From assembly GCA_021736545.1 (NCBI GenBank), contig JAIPFS010000120.1:1-5106 (forward strand): DNA of 5,106 nucleotides, given 5' to 3'. The translations under genes were made by a program, and so were the position numbers. Of the stretch, positions 1-5,106 are shown piece by piece; the first letter of the stretch is position 1; every line of letters starts with the position of its first letter. The stretch comes from Spirochaetia bacterium (GTDB lineage: Bacteria; Spirochaetota; Spirochaetia; PWKH01). The notes beneath the pieces are model-generated. The model saw nothing but the letters and a program-made list of their open reading frames with translations. It searched no databases and was not told where the DNA came from.

Positions 1-409
1 CATCTTGCCCGATCATAATATCATGATATGAATTTACCGGTTTCAAGGGAGTCAGCACTGAGACTTCAATCTCAACTTCATTAAACTCATCTGCCTGCAG
101 AGGGTAAAAGCGGGGATCATGAAAAGCCGCCTCCTTTGCATAGTGCCGTACCCCTTTGTAAATAGGCTCCCTTCCAACTATACTGCCGATACACCCGCGG
201 AGATGTGAGTCCCCGGTTGAATCAATAGTTTTCAGAGTAACAAAAACTCCCTGTTCTTCCTGAAAAAAAGATACTTCGGCTGCTTTCCTGAAGTTCTTTC
301 TCGTCTGTCCGGACATAGTAGCCCGGCGGGCATTTTTGGTGCTTAACTCTTCAAAAATCGCTTCCCTAGCCACTTCAATAAGAAGCTTTTTATACTCTTC
401 CTTGAACAT
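1..409 (-). CDS. AMMECR1-domain protein (AmmeMemoRadiSam system protein A), 3' end missing
   Basis: The first 136 residues of an AMMECR1-family protein are visible; the gene runs off the window at position 1. The family hallmark LRGCIG is at residues 70-75, followed by the conserved AAFHDPRF at 94-101 and an EVEIEVSVLTPL block at 111-122, all in the usual order. Bacterial members are typically about 170-200 residues, so perhaps 40-60 C-terminal residues are missing. No signal peptide or membrane segment is seen, so the protein is probably cytoplasmic. The ATG at 409-407 has an ideal GGAGGT six bases upstream. It begins four bases after the MEMO stop codon, so the two are almost certainly cotranscribed and perhaps translationally coupled. 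Family knowledge: AMMECR1, MEMO and a radical SAM protein co-occur as the AmmeMemoRadiSam set, whose reaction is unknown. The exposed Cys73 of the LRGCIG motif has been suspected of a catalytic role, which is inference only. Confidence 0.93.
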   Translation of the reverse strand, partial: MFKEEYKKLLIEVAREAIFEELSTKNARRATMSGQTRKNFRKAAEVSFFQEEQGVFVTLKTIDSTGDSHLRGCIGSIVGREPIYKGVRHYAKEAAFHDPRFYPLQADEFNEVEIEVSVLTPLKPVNSYHDIMIGQD

Positions 410-413
410 TTGA

Positions 414-1337
414 CTACCTCCAGAGGATTGTACAGTACGAGACAAAGTTTGAGTCCGGCTCTACATATCTGTTTGAAGTATAACAGTCAGCAATCTCTCC
501 TTCCGCTCCAATTGATTCCATTATTTTTGCAGCAATTAGCGATGGAGCTATACCGCAAATTGTCGGCCGGTTCAGCGAAAGCTCTGTAAATATTTCATCA
601 TATTTATGTTCAATAATTTTTTCGGCTATCCCACGATCATATGTATCCACTTTTTTTTCGACTTCCTCCACAGGAGCCATCCCAAACGGGGTGTACTGAA
701 ATCGTTCACCATAATGGGTAAAATCAGAGCTTGCAATGACGGCGGTCTTATTATTCTTTAGGGAATCAATCCCAATCCACTCAAGTAAAGCTGAACTGAG
801 TTTTTCAAGAACATCCCTTCCCGTCACCTGTGAAATAAGAAGAGGTAAAACTGCCGTTTTTCTCTTATTCGGCTTGTTCTTATTCAAGACATTAAAGCGT
901 GCAATAAAAGGCAGGAACATCTCCACAGCATGCTCCATCTCCACTGCCCTCTGCTGAGAGGCAGTATACTCAAGGGATGCAAGACTTTCAGCCTTTAATC
1001 CGGGAATTTCTCCTAGAGGAGTATCAAAACTGTTAAAATTGCCAATAGAGAATAGATCAGGGGACAATGCGGCATAATGGGAAGGAGCTATAATAATTAT
1101 CTGTTCCGTTTCTGAATCCAAGTTGTTGAAAAAATGAGCGATTCCGCGTCCTGAAAAATAGAGACCCGCATGAGGCAGAACAGCCGCTGCGGCATTTTTT
1201 TGTTTCCCTTTACTTTTCCTGTGCAGGGTCCGATAGGTTTCAGCTGAGGTTTCCAAAAATTCATCAATCTCCGCCCGAAGCGCTATGGGATCACCGGAGT
1301 ACCAGCTTCCTGCAAAACGTGCTTTTCTGATATTCAT
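414..1337 (-). CDS. MEMO family protein (AmmeMemoRadiSam system protein B)
   Basis: A complete 307-residue MEMO-family protein, close to the roughly 297 residues of human MEMO1. It carries the family signatures in order: FAGSWY at 8-13, PHAGLYFSG at 55-63, PSHY at 85-88, EHAVEMFLPFI at 135-145, SSDFTHYG at 203-210 and TICG at 259-262. The residues equivalent to the metal-site ligands of human MEMO1 (His49, His81, Cys244) appear to be His56, His87 and Cys261. The fold is related to class III non-haem iron dioxygenases such as LigB, and human MEMO1 is reported to bind metal, but the bacterial reaction is unknown. I chose the ATG at 1337 because AGGGGTG (1350-1344) precedes it at six bases and FAGSWY then sits at the usual distance from the N-terminus. 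In-frame ATGs at 1376 and 1358 would add 13 or 7 residues without a comparable ribosome site. Two short lysine/asparagine-rich loops (about 40-48 and 149-160) look like surface insertions. It is coupled to the AMMECR1 gene downstream. Confidence 0.95.
   Translation of the reverse strand: MNIRKARFAGSWYSGDPIALRAEIDEFLETSAETYRTLHRKSKGKQKNAAAAVLPHAGLYFSGRGIAHFFNNLDSETEQIIIIAPSHYAALSPDLFSIGNFNSFDTPLGEIPGLKAESLASLEYTASQQRAVEMEHAVEMFLPFIARFNVLNKNKPNKRKTAVLPLLISQVTGRDVLEKLSSALLEWIGIDSLKNNKTAVIASSDFTHYGERFQYTPFGMAPVEEVEKKVDTYDRGIAEKIIEHKYDEIFTELSLNRPTICGIAPSLIAAKIMESIGAEGEIADCYTSNRYVEPDSNFVSYCTILWR
416..421 (-). promoter_or_regulatory. Ribosome binding site of the AMMECR1 gene
   Basis: GGAGGT on the minus strand lies six bases before the ATG at 409. 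It overlaps the last codons of the MEMO gene and shares one base with its TAG stop. This arrangement supports translational coupling of the two genes. Confidence 0.85.
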
Positions 1338-1343
1338 GAATAT

Positions 1344-1350
1344 CACCCCT
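1344..1350 (-). promoter_or_regulatory. Ribosome binding site deciding the MEMO start
   Basis: AGGGGTG on the minus strand lies six bases before the ATG at 1337. The alternative in-frame ATGs at 1358 and 1376 lack a comparable purine-rich element, so this site selects the 307-residue form. Confidence 0.7.
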
Positions 1351-1478
1351 AACTTCATTCTGCCATGTATTAGCATTTCCGTTAAGGCTTACAATATGAA
1401 ATTTATGAGGAAAACACAAAAATACATCTGAAGATTTTGCACAGACAGAAACAAGCATACACAGGCATTCAATAACAT

Positions 1479-1526
1479 GTATTATTGAGAGTATTAATGA
1501 GAGTATTAATGAGGGTATTATTGAGA
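1479..1526. repeat. Four tandem 12-base repeats just after the GH42 gene
   Basis: Four head-to-tail 12-base units occur without gaps. On the + strand, units 1 and 4 (1479-1490 and 1515-1526) are both GTATTATTGAGA, unit 2 (1491-1502) is GTATTAATGAGA and unit 3 (1503-1514) is GTATTAATGAGG. The array is only four A residues away from the GH42 stop codon. It occupies the start of the 193-base gap between GH42 and MEMO; the remainder of the gap (1338-1478) holds the MEMO ribosome site and nothing else I can name. There is no inverted symmetry typical of a terminator. It looks like a minisatellite or slipped-strand array. Confidence 0.9.
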
Positions 1527-1530
1527 AAAA

Positions 1531-3651
1531 TCAGTTAAGCTCTATAACCTTCACATCATTGGGAAAAAGAAGGAAATCATCATGTGATGCAAACTTTTCT
1601 CCAGAAAGAAGATCCTTACCAGCATAATGCGTATTCTTGATATGCTTTTCCTGGTTTGTGGTGTTGATGATAAAGAGCCAGCTCTTTGAAGCCCGACTGC
1701 GAATCGTGACCTCAACCCCCTCCGGCGTCTCCAGGAGCGGATATATACCGCAGTTGCTGCAAATTCCCGTAAGGAAAGAATTCATTATCTTATCTTCAGG
1801 TCTAGAAGCAACATAATAGGCAGCACCCTTTCCGATAATCCTTTTGGTAACAGCTGGTCCGCCGGAAACAAAATCAGAAGCAAACTCACCGAGGATTTGA
1901 ACATCATCATAGAACGGGCGTACAAGCTCGCACCAATCTCTCCCCCTGCCCTCTATTTTGCTTCCCCCAGATTTTTTCTGCTCTGATTCCTCTCCCGATT
2001 CCACGGGTTCATGGAAAATCAGATCAACAATTTCATCCTTCTGCAGGGGTACAATTTCTTCAATTGTCAGCCCTAGGATGCTGCTCAGCGGTCCGGGATA
2101 GCCTTCGGGAAAAATCCCATCAGACTCATCTGCGTAAGCACTGAAGAAAGTACAAAGAAAGCTTCCTCCTTCGCGGACAAAGTGCTCAATTTTGGGAGCA
2201 AAGGATTCTTTAAGCATATAAAGATACGGTGCTATAACAAAATCAAATCCTTCAAGGGAGGCCTGTTGAGATACAAACTCTACTGGGATATTATGGGAAA
2301 AAAAGTATCGGTAGTAATCGCTGATCATATCCCGGTATCCGATATTACCATTAGGGCGGGGTTCATATTCAGCCGCCCACCAAGCTTCATAGTCATAGAC
2401 GATTCCAACTTTTGCAGGCGTACGGGCACCGGAAATTTTTTTCAGTCGCTTCATTTCCGTGCCTATTCGAGCAACTTCTTCATATACTCGGGATCGTGAT
2501 CGGGTCAAGGATGGAGATTCTGCATCAACTCCGTGATTTATGCAGGCGGAATGAAACTTTTCGGCGCCTCTAAGGGACTGCCGCCATTGAAAATACATAA
2601 TTCCGTCGGCACCGCGACTTATAGCTTGGTAACTGTACAGTCGGTTCTGCCCGGGACGTTTCGGACTATTCACATGTCTCCAATTCACCTGACTGGGTGC
2701 CTGCTCCATCAGAAGAAAGGGGCTGCCTCCCTTCAGACTCCTCATTAGATCATGGTCCATGGCATTCGGCAGTCTTGAATTATCGGTACTTGGATCGGGA
2801 TAGGCATCCCAGGATACCATATCAATGGATTTTGCCCATTTATGCAGGTCCAGGGGTTTCCAGTGTCCCATAAAGTTTGTTGTTATAGGAATTTGAGGTG
2901 TTACACGCTTCAGGATGTCCCTTTCATGCAGATAACAGTCCAGGATGCTGTCAGACATGAATCTCTGATAATCAAGTACGTGAGATGGATTCCGAAGAGT
3001 CGGGGTCTTTCGAGGCGGAATAATTTCTTCCCAGTCATGGTAGCGCTGGCTCCAGAAAGTCGTTCCCCAATGACTGTTAAGTTCCTGTAGAGAAGTGTAT
3101 CGGCGCTGCAGCCATTTTCTGAACTCTTTTGCACAAGTATCACAGTAACAGGCATGCACATGACAGCTGTATTCATTATTTACATGCCACATAGCCAGCG
3201 CGGGATGGTTCTTATATCTCTCAGCTATAGTTGCTGCAAGTTTTCCCGCTAAACGCCGATAATTCGGGCTATTTGGACAGTAGCTCTGCCTGGATCCGTA
3301 CCAAATCCTGCTGCCTTCGGCATCAACAGGATATACATCTTCATAACGCTGATACACCCAAGGAGGTACAGAGGCGGTTGCCGTAGCCAAATCAACAGAA
3401 ATCCCGTTTTTGTGAAGAAGATCCATGATCTTATCCATCCAGGAGAAATCATAGGCATCCTCATCTGACTGGATCATTGCCCAACTGAAAATGCCGAGGG
3501 AGATAAAATTCACCCCAGCTTCCTTCATGAGCTCCATATCTTCCAACCATACATCTTCAGTCCACTGCTCAGGATTATAGTCCCCCCCATAGCAGAGGAA
3601 AGGCAGCTTTTCCAGTTTTTCAGCTCTATTTCTCGTAGTATAGGAATCCAA
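1531..3651 (-). CDS. Beta-galactosidase, glycoside hydrolase family 42
   Basis: A complete 706-residue GH42 enzyme, which hydrolyses terminal beta-D-galactosides (some relatives also act on alpha-L-arabinopyranosides). The N-terminal YGGDYNPEQW signature is at 21-30. The catalytic TIM barrel covers about 20-400, the trimerisation (42M) domain about 413-625, and a small beta-sandwich C-terminal domain about 645-705. The acid/base is Glu160 in WHVNNEY and the nucleophile is Glu316 in LLMEQAPSQVNW. Cys125, Cys168, Cys170 and Cys173 match the four-cysteine zinc site of Thermus A4 beta-galactosidase. No signal peptide is present, so it should act in the cytoplasm on sugar imported by the permeases upstream. 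The start is TTG at 3651-3649, with AGGAGG six bases before it; the first internal Met lies beyond YGGDYNPEQW, so no ATG can serve. A polar stretch at about 550-572, rich in Glu, Ser, Gly and Lys, makes it slightly longer than the usual 650-690 residues. Natural substrate not determinable here. Confidence 0.97.
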   Translation of the reverse strand: MDSYTTRNRAEKLEKLPFLCYGGDYNPEQWTEDVWLEDMELMKEAGVNFISLGIFSWAMIQSDEDAYDFSWMDKIMDLLHKNGISVDLATATASVPPWVYQRYEDVYPVDAEGSRIWYGSRQSYCPNSPNYRRLAGKLAATIAERYKNHPALAMWHVNNEYSCHVHACYCDTCAKEFRKWLQRRYTSLQELNSHWGTTFWSQRYHDWEEIIPPRKTPTLRNPSHVLDYQRFMSDSILDCYLHERDILKRVTPQIPITTNFMGHWKPLDLHKWAKSIDMVSWDAYPDPSTDNSRLPNAMDHDLMRSLKGGSPFLLMEQAPSQVNWRHVNSPKRPGQNRLYSYQAISRGADGIMYFQWRQSLRGAEKFHSACINHGVDAESPSLTRSRSRVYEEVARIGTEMKRLKKISGARTPAKVGIVYDYEAWWAAEYEPRPNGNIGYRDMISDYYRYFFSHNIPVEFVSQQASLEGFDFVIAPYLYMLKESFAPKIEHFVREGGSFLCTFFSAYADESDGIFPEGYPGPLSSILGLTIEEIVPLQKDEIVDLIFHEPVESGEESEQKKSGGSKIEGRGRDWCELVRPFYDDVQILGEFASDFVSGGPAVTKRIIGKGAAYYVASRPEDKIMNSFLTGICSNCGIYPLLETPEGVEVTIRSRASKSWLFIINTTNQEKHIKNTHYAGKDLLSGEKFASHDDFLLFPNDVKVIELN

Positions 3652-3657
3652 GGTGCT

Positions 3658-3663
3658 CCTCCT
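3658..3663 (-). promoter_or_regulatory. Strong ribosome binding site that fixes the TTG start of GH42
   Basis: AGGAGG on the minus strand is six bases before TTG at 3651. Its first three bases are the last three bases of the adjacent 15-base repeat, so the repeat array runs directly into the ribosome site. The near-perfect match compensates for the weak TTG initiator. Confidence 0.85.
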
Positions 3664-3720
3664 TTTCAGTTCATCCCGCTTAAGTTCATGCTGTTTCAGT
3701 TCATCCGACTTAAGTTTATC
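3661..3720. repeat. Four tandem 15-base repeats in the GH42 leader
   Basis: On the minus strand, four gapless 15-base units run GATAAACTTAAGTCG (3720-3706), GATGAACTGAAACAG (3705-3691), CATGAACTTAAGCGG (3690-3676) and GATGAACTGAAAAGG (3675-3661). Units alternate between CTTAAG and CTGAAA cores, so the array can also be seen as a duplicated pair of about 30 bases. The units are in phase with the GH42 reading frame and would encode four diverged (D/H)-(E/K)-L-K-x pentapeptides, but no ATG, GTG or TTG opens that frame upstream of the TTG at 3651. Confidence 0.88.
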
Positions 3721-3757
3721 TATTGTAGTCTTATATGTTATCGATTTTCAGTCATCT

Positions 3758-3795
3758 GTTTTCTGTTCAATCTATTGTTTTCTGTTCAATCTATG
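3758..3795. repeat. Two tandem 19-base repeats after the permease gene
   Basis: On the + strand, GTTTTCTGTTCAATCTATT (3758-3776) is followed immediately by a second copy differing only at the last base (3777-3795). They lie in the spacer between the MalG-type permease and GH42. Each contains, on the minus strand, GATTGAACAGAAAA, which resembles the GATGAACTGAAA core of the 15-base repeats nearer to GH42. Confidence 0.88.
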
Positions 3796-3796
3796 C

Positions 3797-3813
3797 TTTT
3801 CCTAAGCGGAAAA
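3797..3813. other. Small AT-rich stem-loop just after the permease stop
   Basis: TTTTCC (3797-3802) and GGAAAA (3808-3813) are perfect inverted arms around a five-base loop, TAAGC. The hairpin starts two bases after the TGA stop of the upstream permease. It is weak (six pairs, two of them G-C) and no U-tract follows on the minus strand, so it is unlikely to be an efficient terminator. It could protect or attenuate the permease message, or be chance. Confidence 0.3.
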
Positions 3814-3814
3814 A

Positions 3815-4654
3815 TCATTTATTGGATCCCATGGTCAAGCCTCTAATAAAATATTTCTGCAGAAACATAAAAACAATAATCGTCGGCACCGCCGCGATCA
3901 AAGCCCCGGAGGTTATAACCGTCCAGTCCATCACATACTGCCCCTGCAGCCGTGCAAGACCTGCCGTAATCGGCATATGATCTTCACTTCTCAATAAAAT
4001 AAGAGCCCAAATATAGTCATTGAAAATCCAGGTGAATTCCAGAGTAGCTATGGCCGCCATAGCGGGAAGGACAAGGGGCATGATGATCTTGGAGTAGATG
4101 GTAAAATCCTTACAGCCGTCGATACGCGCCGCCTCGGAAACAGAATCAGGAATGGTAACCATATAGTTCCGCAGCACAAAGGTACAGAAGCCCATCTGAA
4201 AAGCCGTATGAATGGCAATCAAAGCCCAATAGGTATCATAGATTCCCAAAGCTTCAGAAAGACGGAAAACAGGAAGCAGAAGGATCTGAAAAGGAAGCAT
4301 CATACCGCCGACAAAAATGGACAAGAGAAGCTTCTGACCGCGGAATTTATATTTTGAAAGCGCAAAGGCTGATAATGACGAAAGGAATAGGGTCATAACC
4401 AGCGACGGGATGGTTATGATAAAACTGTTCGGCAAAAATACTTTCAAGTCCCCGCGAGTCCATGCTGCTGCATAGTTTTTGAAGCTGAATTCTTCGGGCA
4501 TGGAGAAAGCTCCGTTCATGATAATCTGGTCATTTGAACGGAAGGAAGTAAGAACTGCCACAGCTATCGGCACCATCCAAAGAATCACCCCCATAACCAG
4601 AGCAATATAGAGCAGGATTTTGCCGATACTCATCTTTTTTGTTACGGTACTCAC
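3815..4654 (-). CDS. Sugar ABC transporter permease, MalG/LacG type
   Basis: A complete 279-residue inner-membrane permease of the carbohydrate uptake (CUT1, MalG-like) family. About six membrane segments are visible, near residues 12-35, 76-99, 108-129, 140-162, 196-218 and 246-265. The cytoplasmic EAA loop that contacts the ATPase is present as EAARIDG at 174-180 followed by IIMPLVLP at 190-197. FNDYIWAL at 211-218 and the C-terminal RGLTMG are also typical. The start is GTG at 4654-4652, preceded by AAGGGGG four bases upstream; the ATG at 4633 (Met8) has no ribosome site. It begins nine bases after the stop of the partner permease, so the two form one operon, with GH42 next downstream after a 163-base spacer. 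That neighbour suggests the cargo is a beta-galactoside, which is inference. No ATPase gene is in the window; many CUT1 systems share one encoded elsewhere. Confidence 0.95.
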   Translation of the reverse strand: MSTVTKKMSIGKILLYIALVMGVILWMVPIAVAVLTSFRSNDQIIMNGAFSMPEEFSFKNYAAAWTRGDLKVFLPNSFIITIPSLVMTLFLSSLSAFALSKYKFRGQKLLLSIFVGGMMLPFQILLLPVFRLSEALGIYDTYWALIAIHTAFQMGFCTFVLRNYMVTIPDSVSEAARIDGCKDFTIYSKIIMPLVLPAMAAIATLEFTWIFNDYIWALILLRSEDHMPITAGLARLQGQYVMDWTVITSGALIAAVPTIIVFMFLQKYFIRGLTMGSNK

Positions 4655-4658
4655 AAAA

Positions 4659-4665
4659 CCCCCTT
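4659..4665 (-). promoter_or_regulatory. Ribosome binding site deciding the GTG start of the MalG-type permease
   Basis: AAGGGGG on the minus strand lies four bases before GTG at 4654 and overlaps the TAA stop (4666-4664) of the preceding permease. Its presence, and the absence of any such element before the ATG at 4633, favours the GTG start. Confidence 0.65.
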
Positions 4666-5106
4666 AGTTACTCTCTTCTTTCATGATATGTGAAAGATAG
4701 AACATGATGAAAATCAGGCTGATAATGAACAGGATTACAGATATTGCTGCACCGTAACCCATTTTGTAGTTGTTGAAAGATTCAATATACATAAAATTTG
4801 CCAGAACGCTGGTCTGATTATAAGGACCGCCCCTGGTCATAATCTGAACAAGATCAAAAGCACGCAGGGAATCTATTATGCTGATGACTACGACCACCAC
4901 AGTAATCGGTCGAAGCTGCGGAAGGATAACATGCCTGAAGGATTGCCACTTTGATGCCCCGTCAATAAGGGAAGCTTCCACGAGAAAAGGATCCACACTC
5001 TGCAGCCCCGCAAGGTACAGAACCATAACATAGCCGACCTGCCGCCAAATCGCTACTGCTATGATGGATCCAAGAGCATAATTGGGATCACTCAGCCAGC
5101 CGACAG
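4664..5106 (-). CDS. Sugar ABC transporter permease, MalF/LacF type, 5' end missing
   Basis: The C-terminal 146 residues of a MalF/LacF/UgpA-like permease; the frame is open to the window edge and full-length members have roughly 290-310 residues, so about half is missing. Numbering from the edge, the segment begins VGWLSDPNYALGS, which matches the usual region before the EAA loop. The ATG at 5026 is therefore internal and not the start. The EAA loop is EASLIDGASKWQSFRHVILP at 43-62. Membrane segments are likely near 11-33, 67-84 and 117-138. The TRGGP of 90-94 and the Asn/Thr-rich stretch after it are characteristic of this subfamily. The protein would pair with the MalG-type permease nine bases downstream to form the heterodimeric channel of the importer. 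The solute-binding protein gene is expected upstream, outside the window. Confidence 0.95.
   Translation of the reverse strand, partial: VGWLSDPNYALGSIIAVAIWRQVGYVMVLYLAGLQSVDPFLVEASLIDGASKWQSFRHVILPQLRPITVVVVVISIIDSLRAFDLVQIMTRGGPYNQTSVLANFMYIESFNNYKMGYGAAISVILFIISLIFIMFYLSHIMKEESN

Noticed and set aside
18..29. Perfect 12-base palindrome ATATCATGATAT
   Set aside because: It is inside the AMMECR1 coding sequence and is isolated; no second copy or promoter context was seen.
651..658. Run of eight A residues (minus strand) in the MEMO gene as a phase-variation tract
   Set aside because: It encodes ordinary Glu-Lys-Lys codons in an intact gene, and one short run without strain comparison is not evidence of phase variation.
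1367..1394. TTGTAA and TAATAC on the minus strand, 16 bases apart, as a MEMO promoter
   Set aside because: Only four and three matches to the respective consensus boxes; plausible position but too weak to annotate.
1946..1957. IEGR at GH42 residues 566-569, a factor Xa-like recognition sequence
   Set aside because: A four-residue match in a natural polar loop is coincidental; no sign of vector-derived sequence.
2182..2748. Plus-strand open frames opposite GH42 and similar frames elsewhere
   Set aside because: They are antisense shadows of strongly supported minus-strand genes, without recognisable domains or ribosome sites.
3676..3689. Short upstream ORF starting at the ATG inside the third 15-base repeat (seven codons, ending at a TGA before the GH42 ribosome site)
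   Set aside because: No ribosome site precedes its ATG, and ATG and TGA arise automatically from the repeat sequence.
3722..3727. TACAAT on the minus strand as a -10 box for GH42
   Set aside because: The hexamer matches the consensus at five of six positions, but the sequence 17 bases upstream (TGAAAA) matches a -35 box at only three. In this AT-rich repeat region such hits are expected by chance.
4677..4697. Seven-base inverted repeat (TCTTTCA / TGAAAGA) with a seven-base loop at the end of the MalF-type permease gene
   Set aside because: It lies inside conserved-length coding sequence, is AT-rich and has no U-tract, so it is most likely chance.

Overview
The window is a compact bacterial stretch in which every gene I can support lies on the minus strand, so transcription runs from position 5106 towards 1. 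Base composition looks moderate (mid-40s % GC by eye). Start sites carry strong purine-rich Shine-Dalgarno sequences. An intracellular GH42 galactosidase with a binding-protein-dependent sugar transporter, next to an AmmeMemoRadiSam-type gene pair, fits an anaerobic or facultative fermenter such as a spirochaete or a clostridial Firmicute. The sequence alone does not settle the lineage.

Reading in the direction of transcription: 5106-4664 is the C-terminal half of a MalF/LacF-type sugar ABC permease, cut by the window edge. 4654-3815 is a complete MalG/LacG-type permease starting at GTG, nine bases after its partner. 3814-3652 is a 163-base spacer made largely of short degenerate tandem repeats. 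3651-1531 is a complete 706-residue GH42 beta-galactosidase starting at TTG. 1530-1338 is a spacer that opens with four 12-base tandem repeats. 1337-414 is a complete MEMO-family protein, and 409-1 is the first 136 residues of an AMMECR1-domain protein, cut by the other window edge.

The first three genes form a galactoside uptake and hydrolysis unit. The two permeases would form the membrane channel of a CUT1-type importer, whose solute-binding protein probably lies beyond 5106 and whose ATPase may be encoded elsewhere. The GH42 enzyme has no signal peptide and would cleave imported galactosides in the cytoplasm. The MEMO and AMMECR1 genes are tightly coupled and are usually accompanied by a radical SAM gene, which could lie beyond position 1. 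The biochemical role of that trio is not established.

The least expected signal is in the spacers. Both sizeable non-coding gaps carry tandem repeats (12, 15 and 19 bases), and they flank the GH42 gene on both sides. The 15-base and 12-base arrays have stop-free reading frames in phase with GH42, although neither appears to be translated by a recognisable start. No RNA gene, CRISPR array, insertion sequence or convincing intrinsic terminator was seen.
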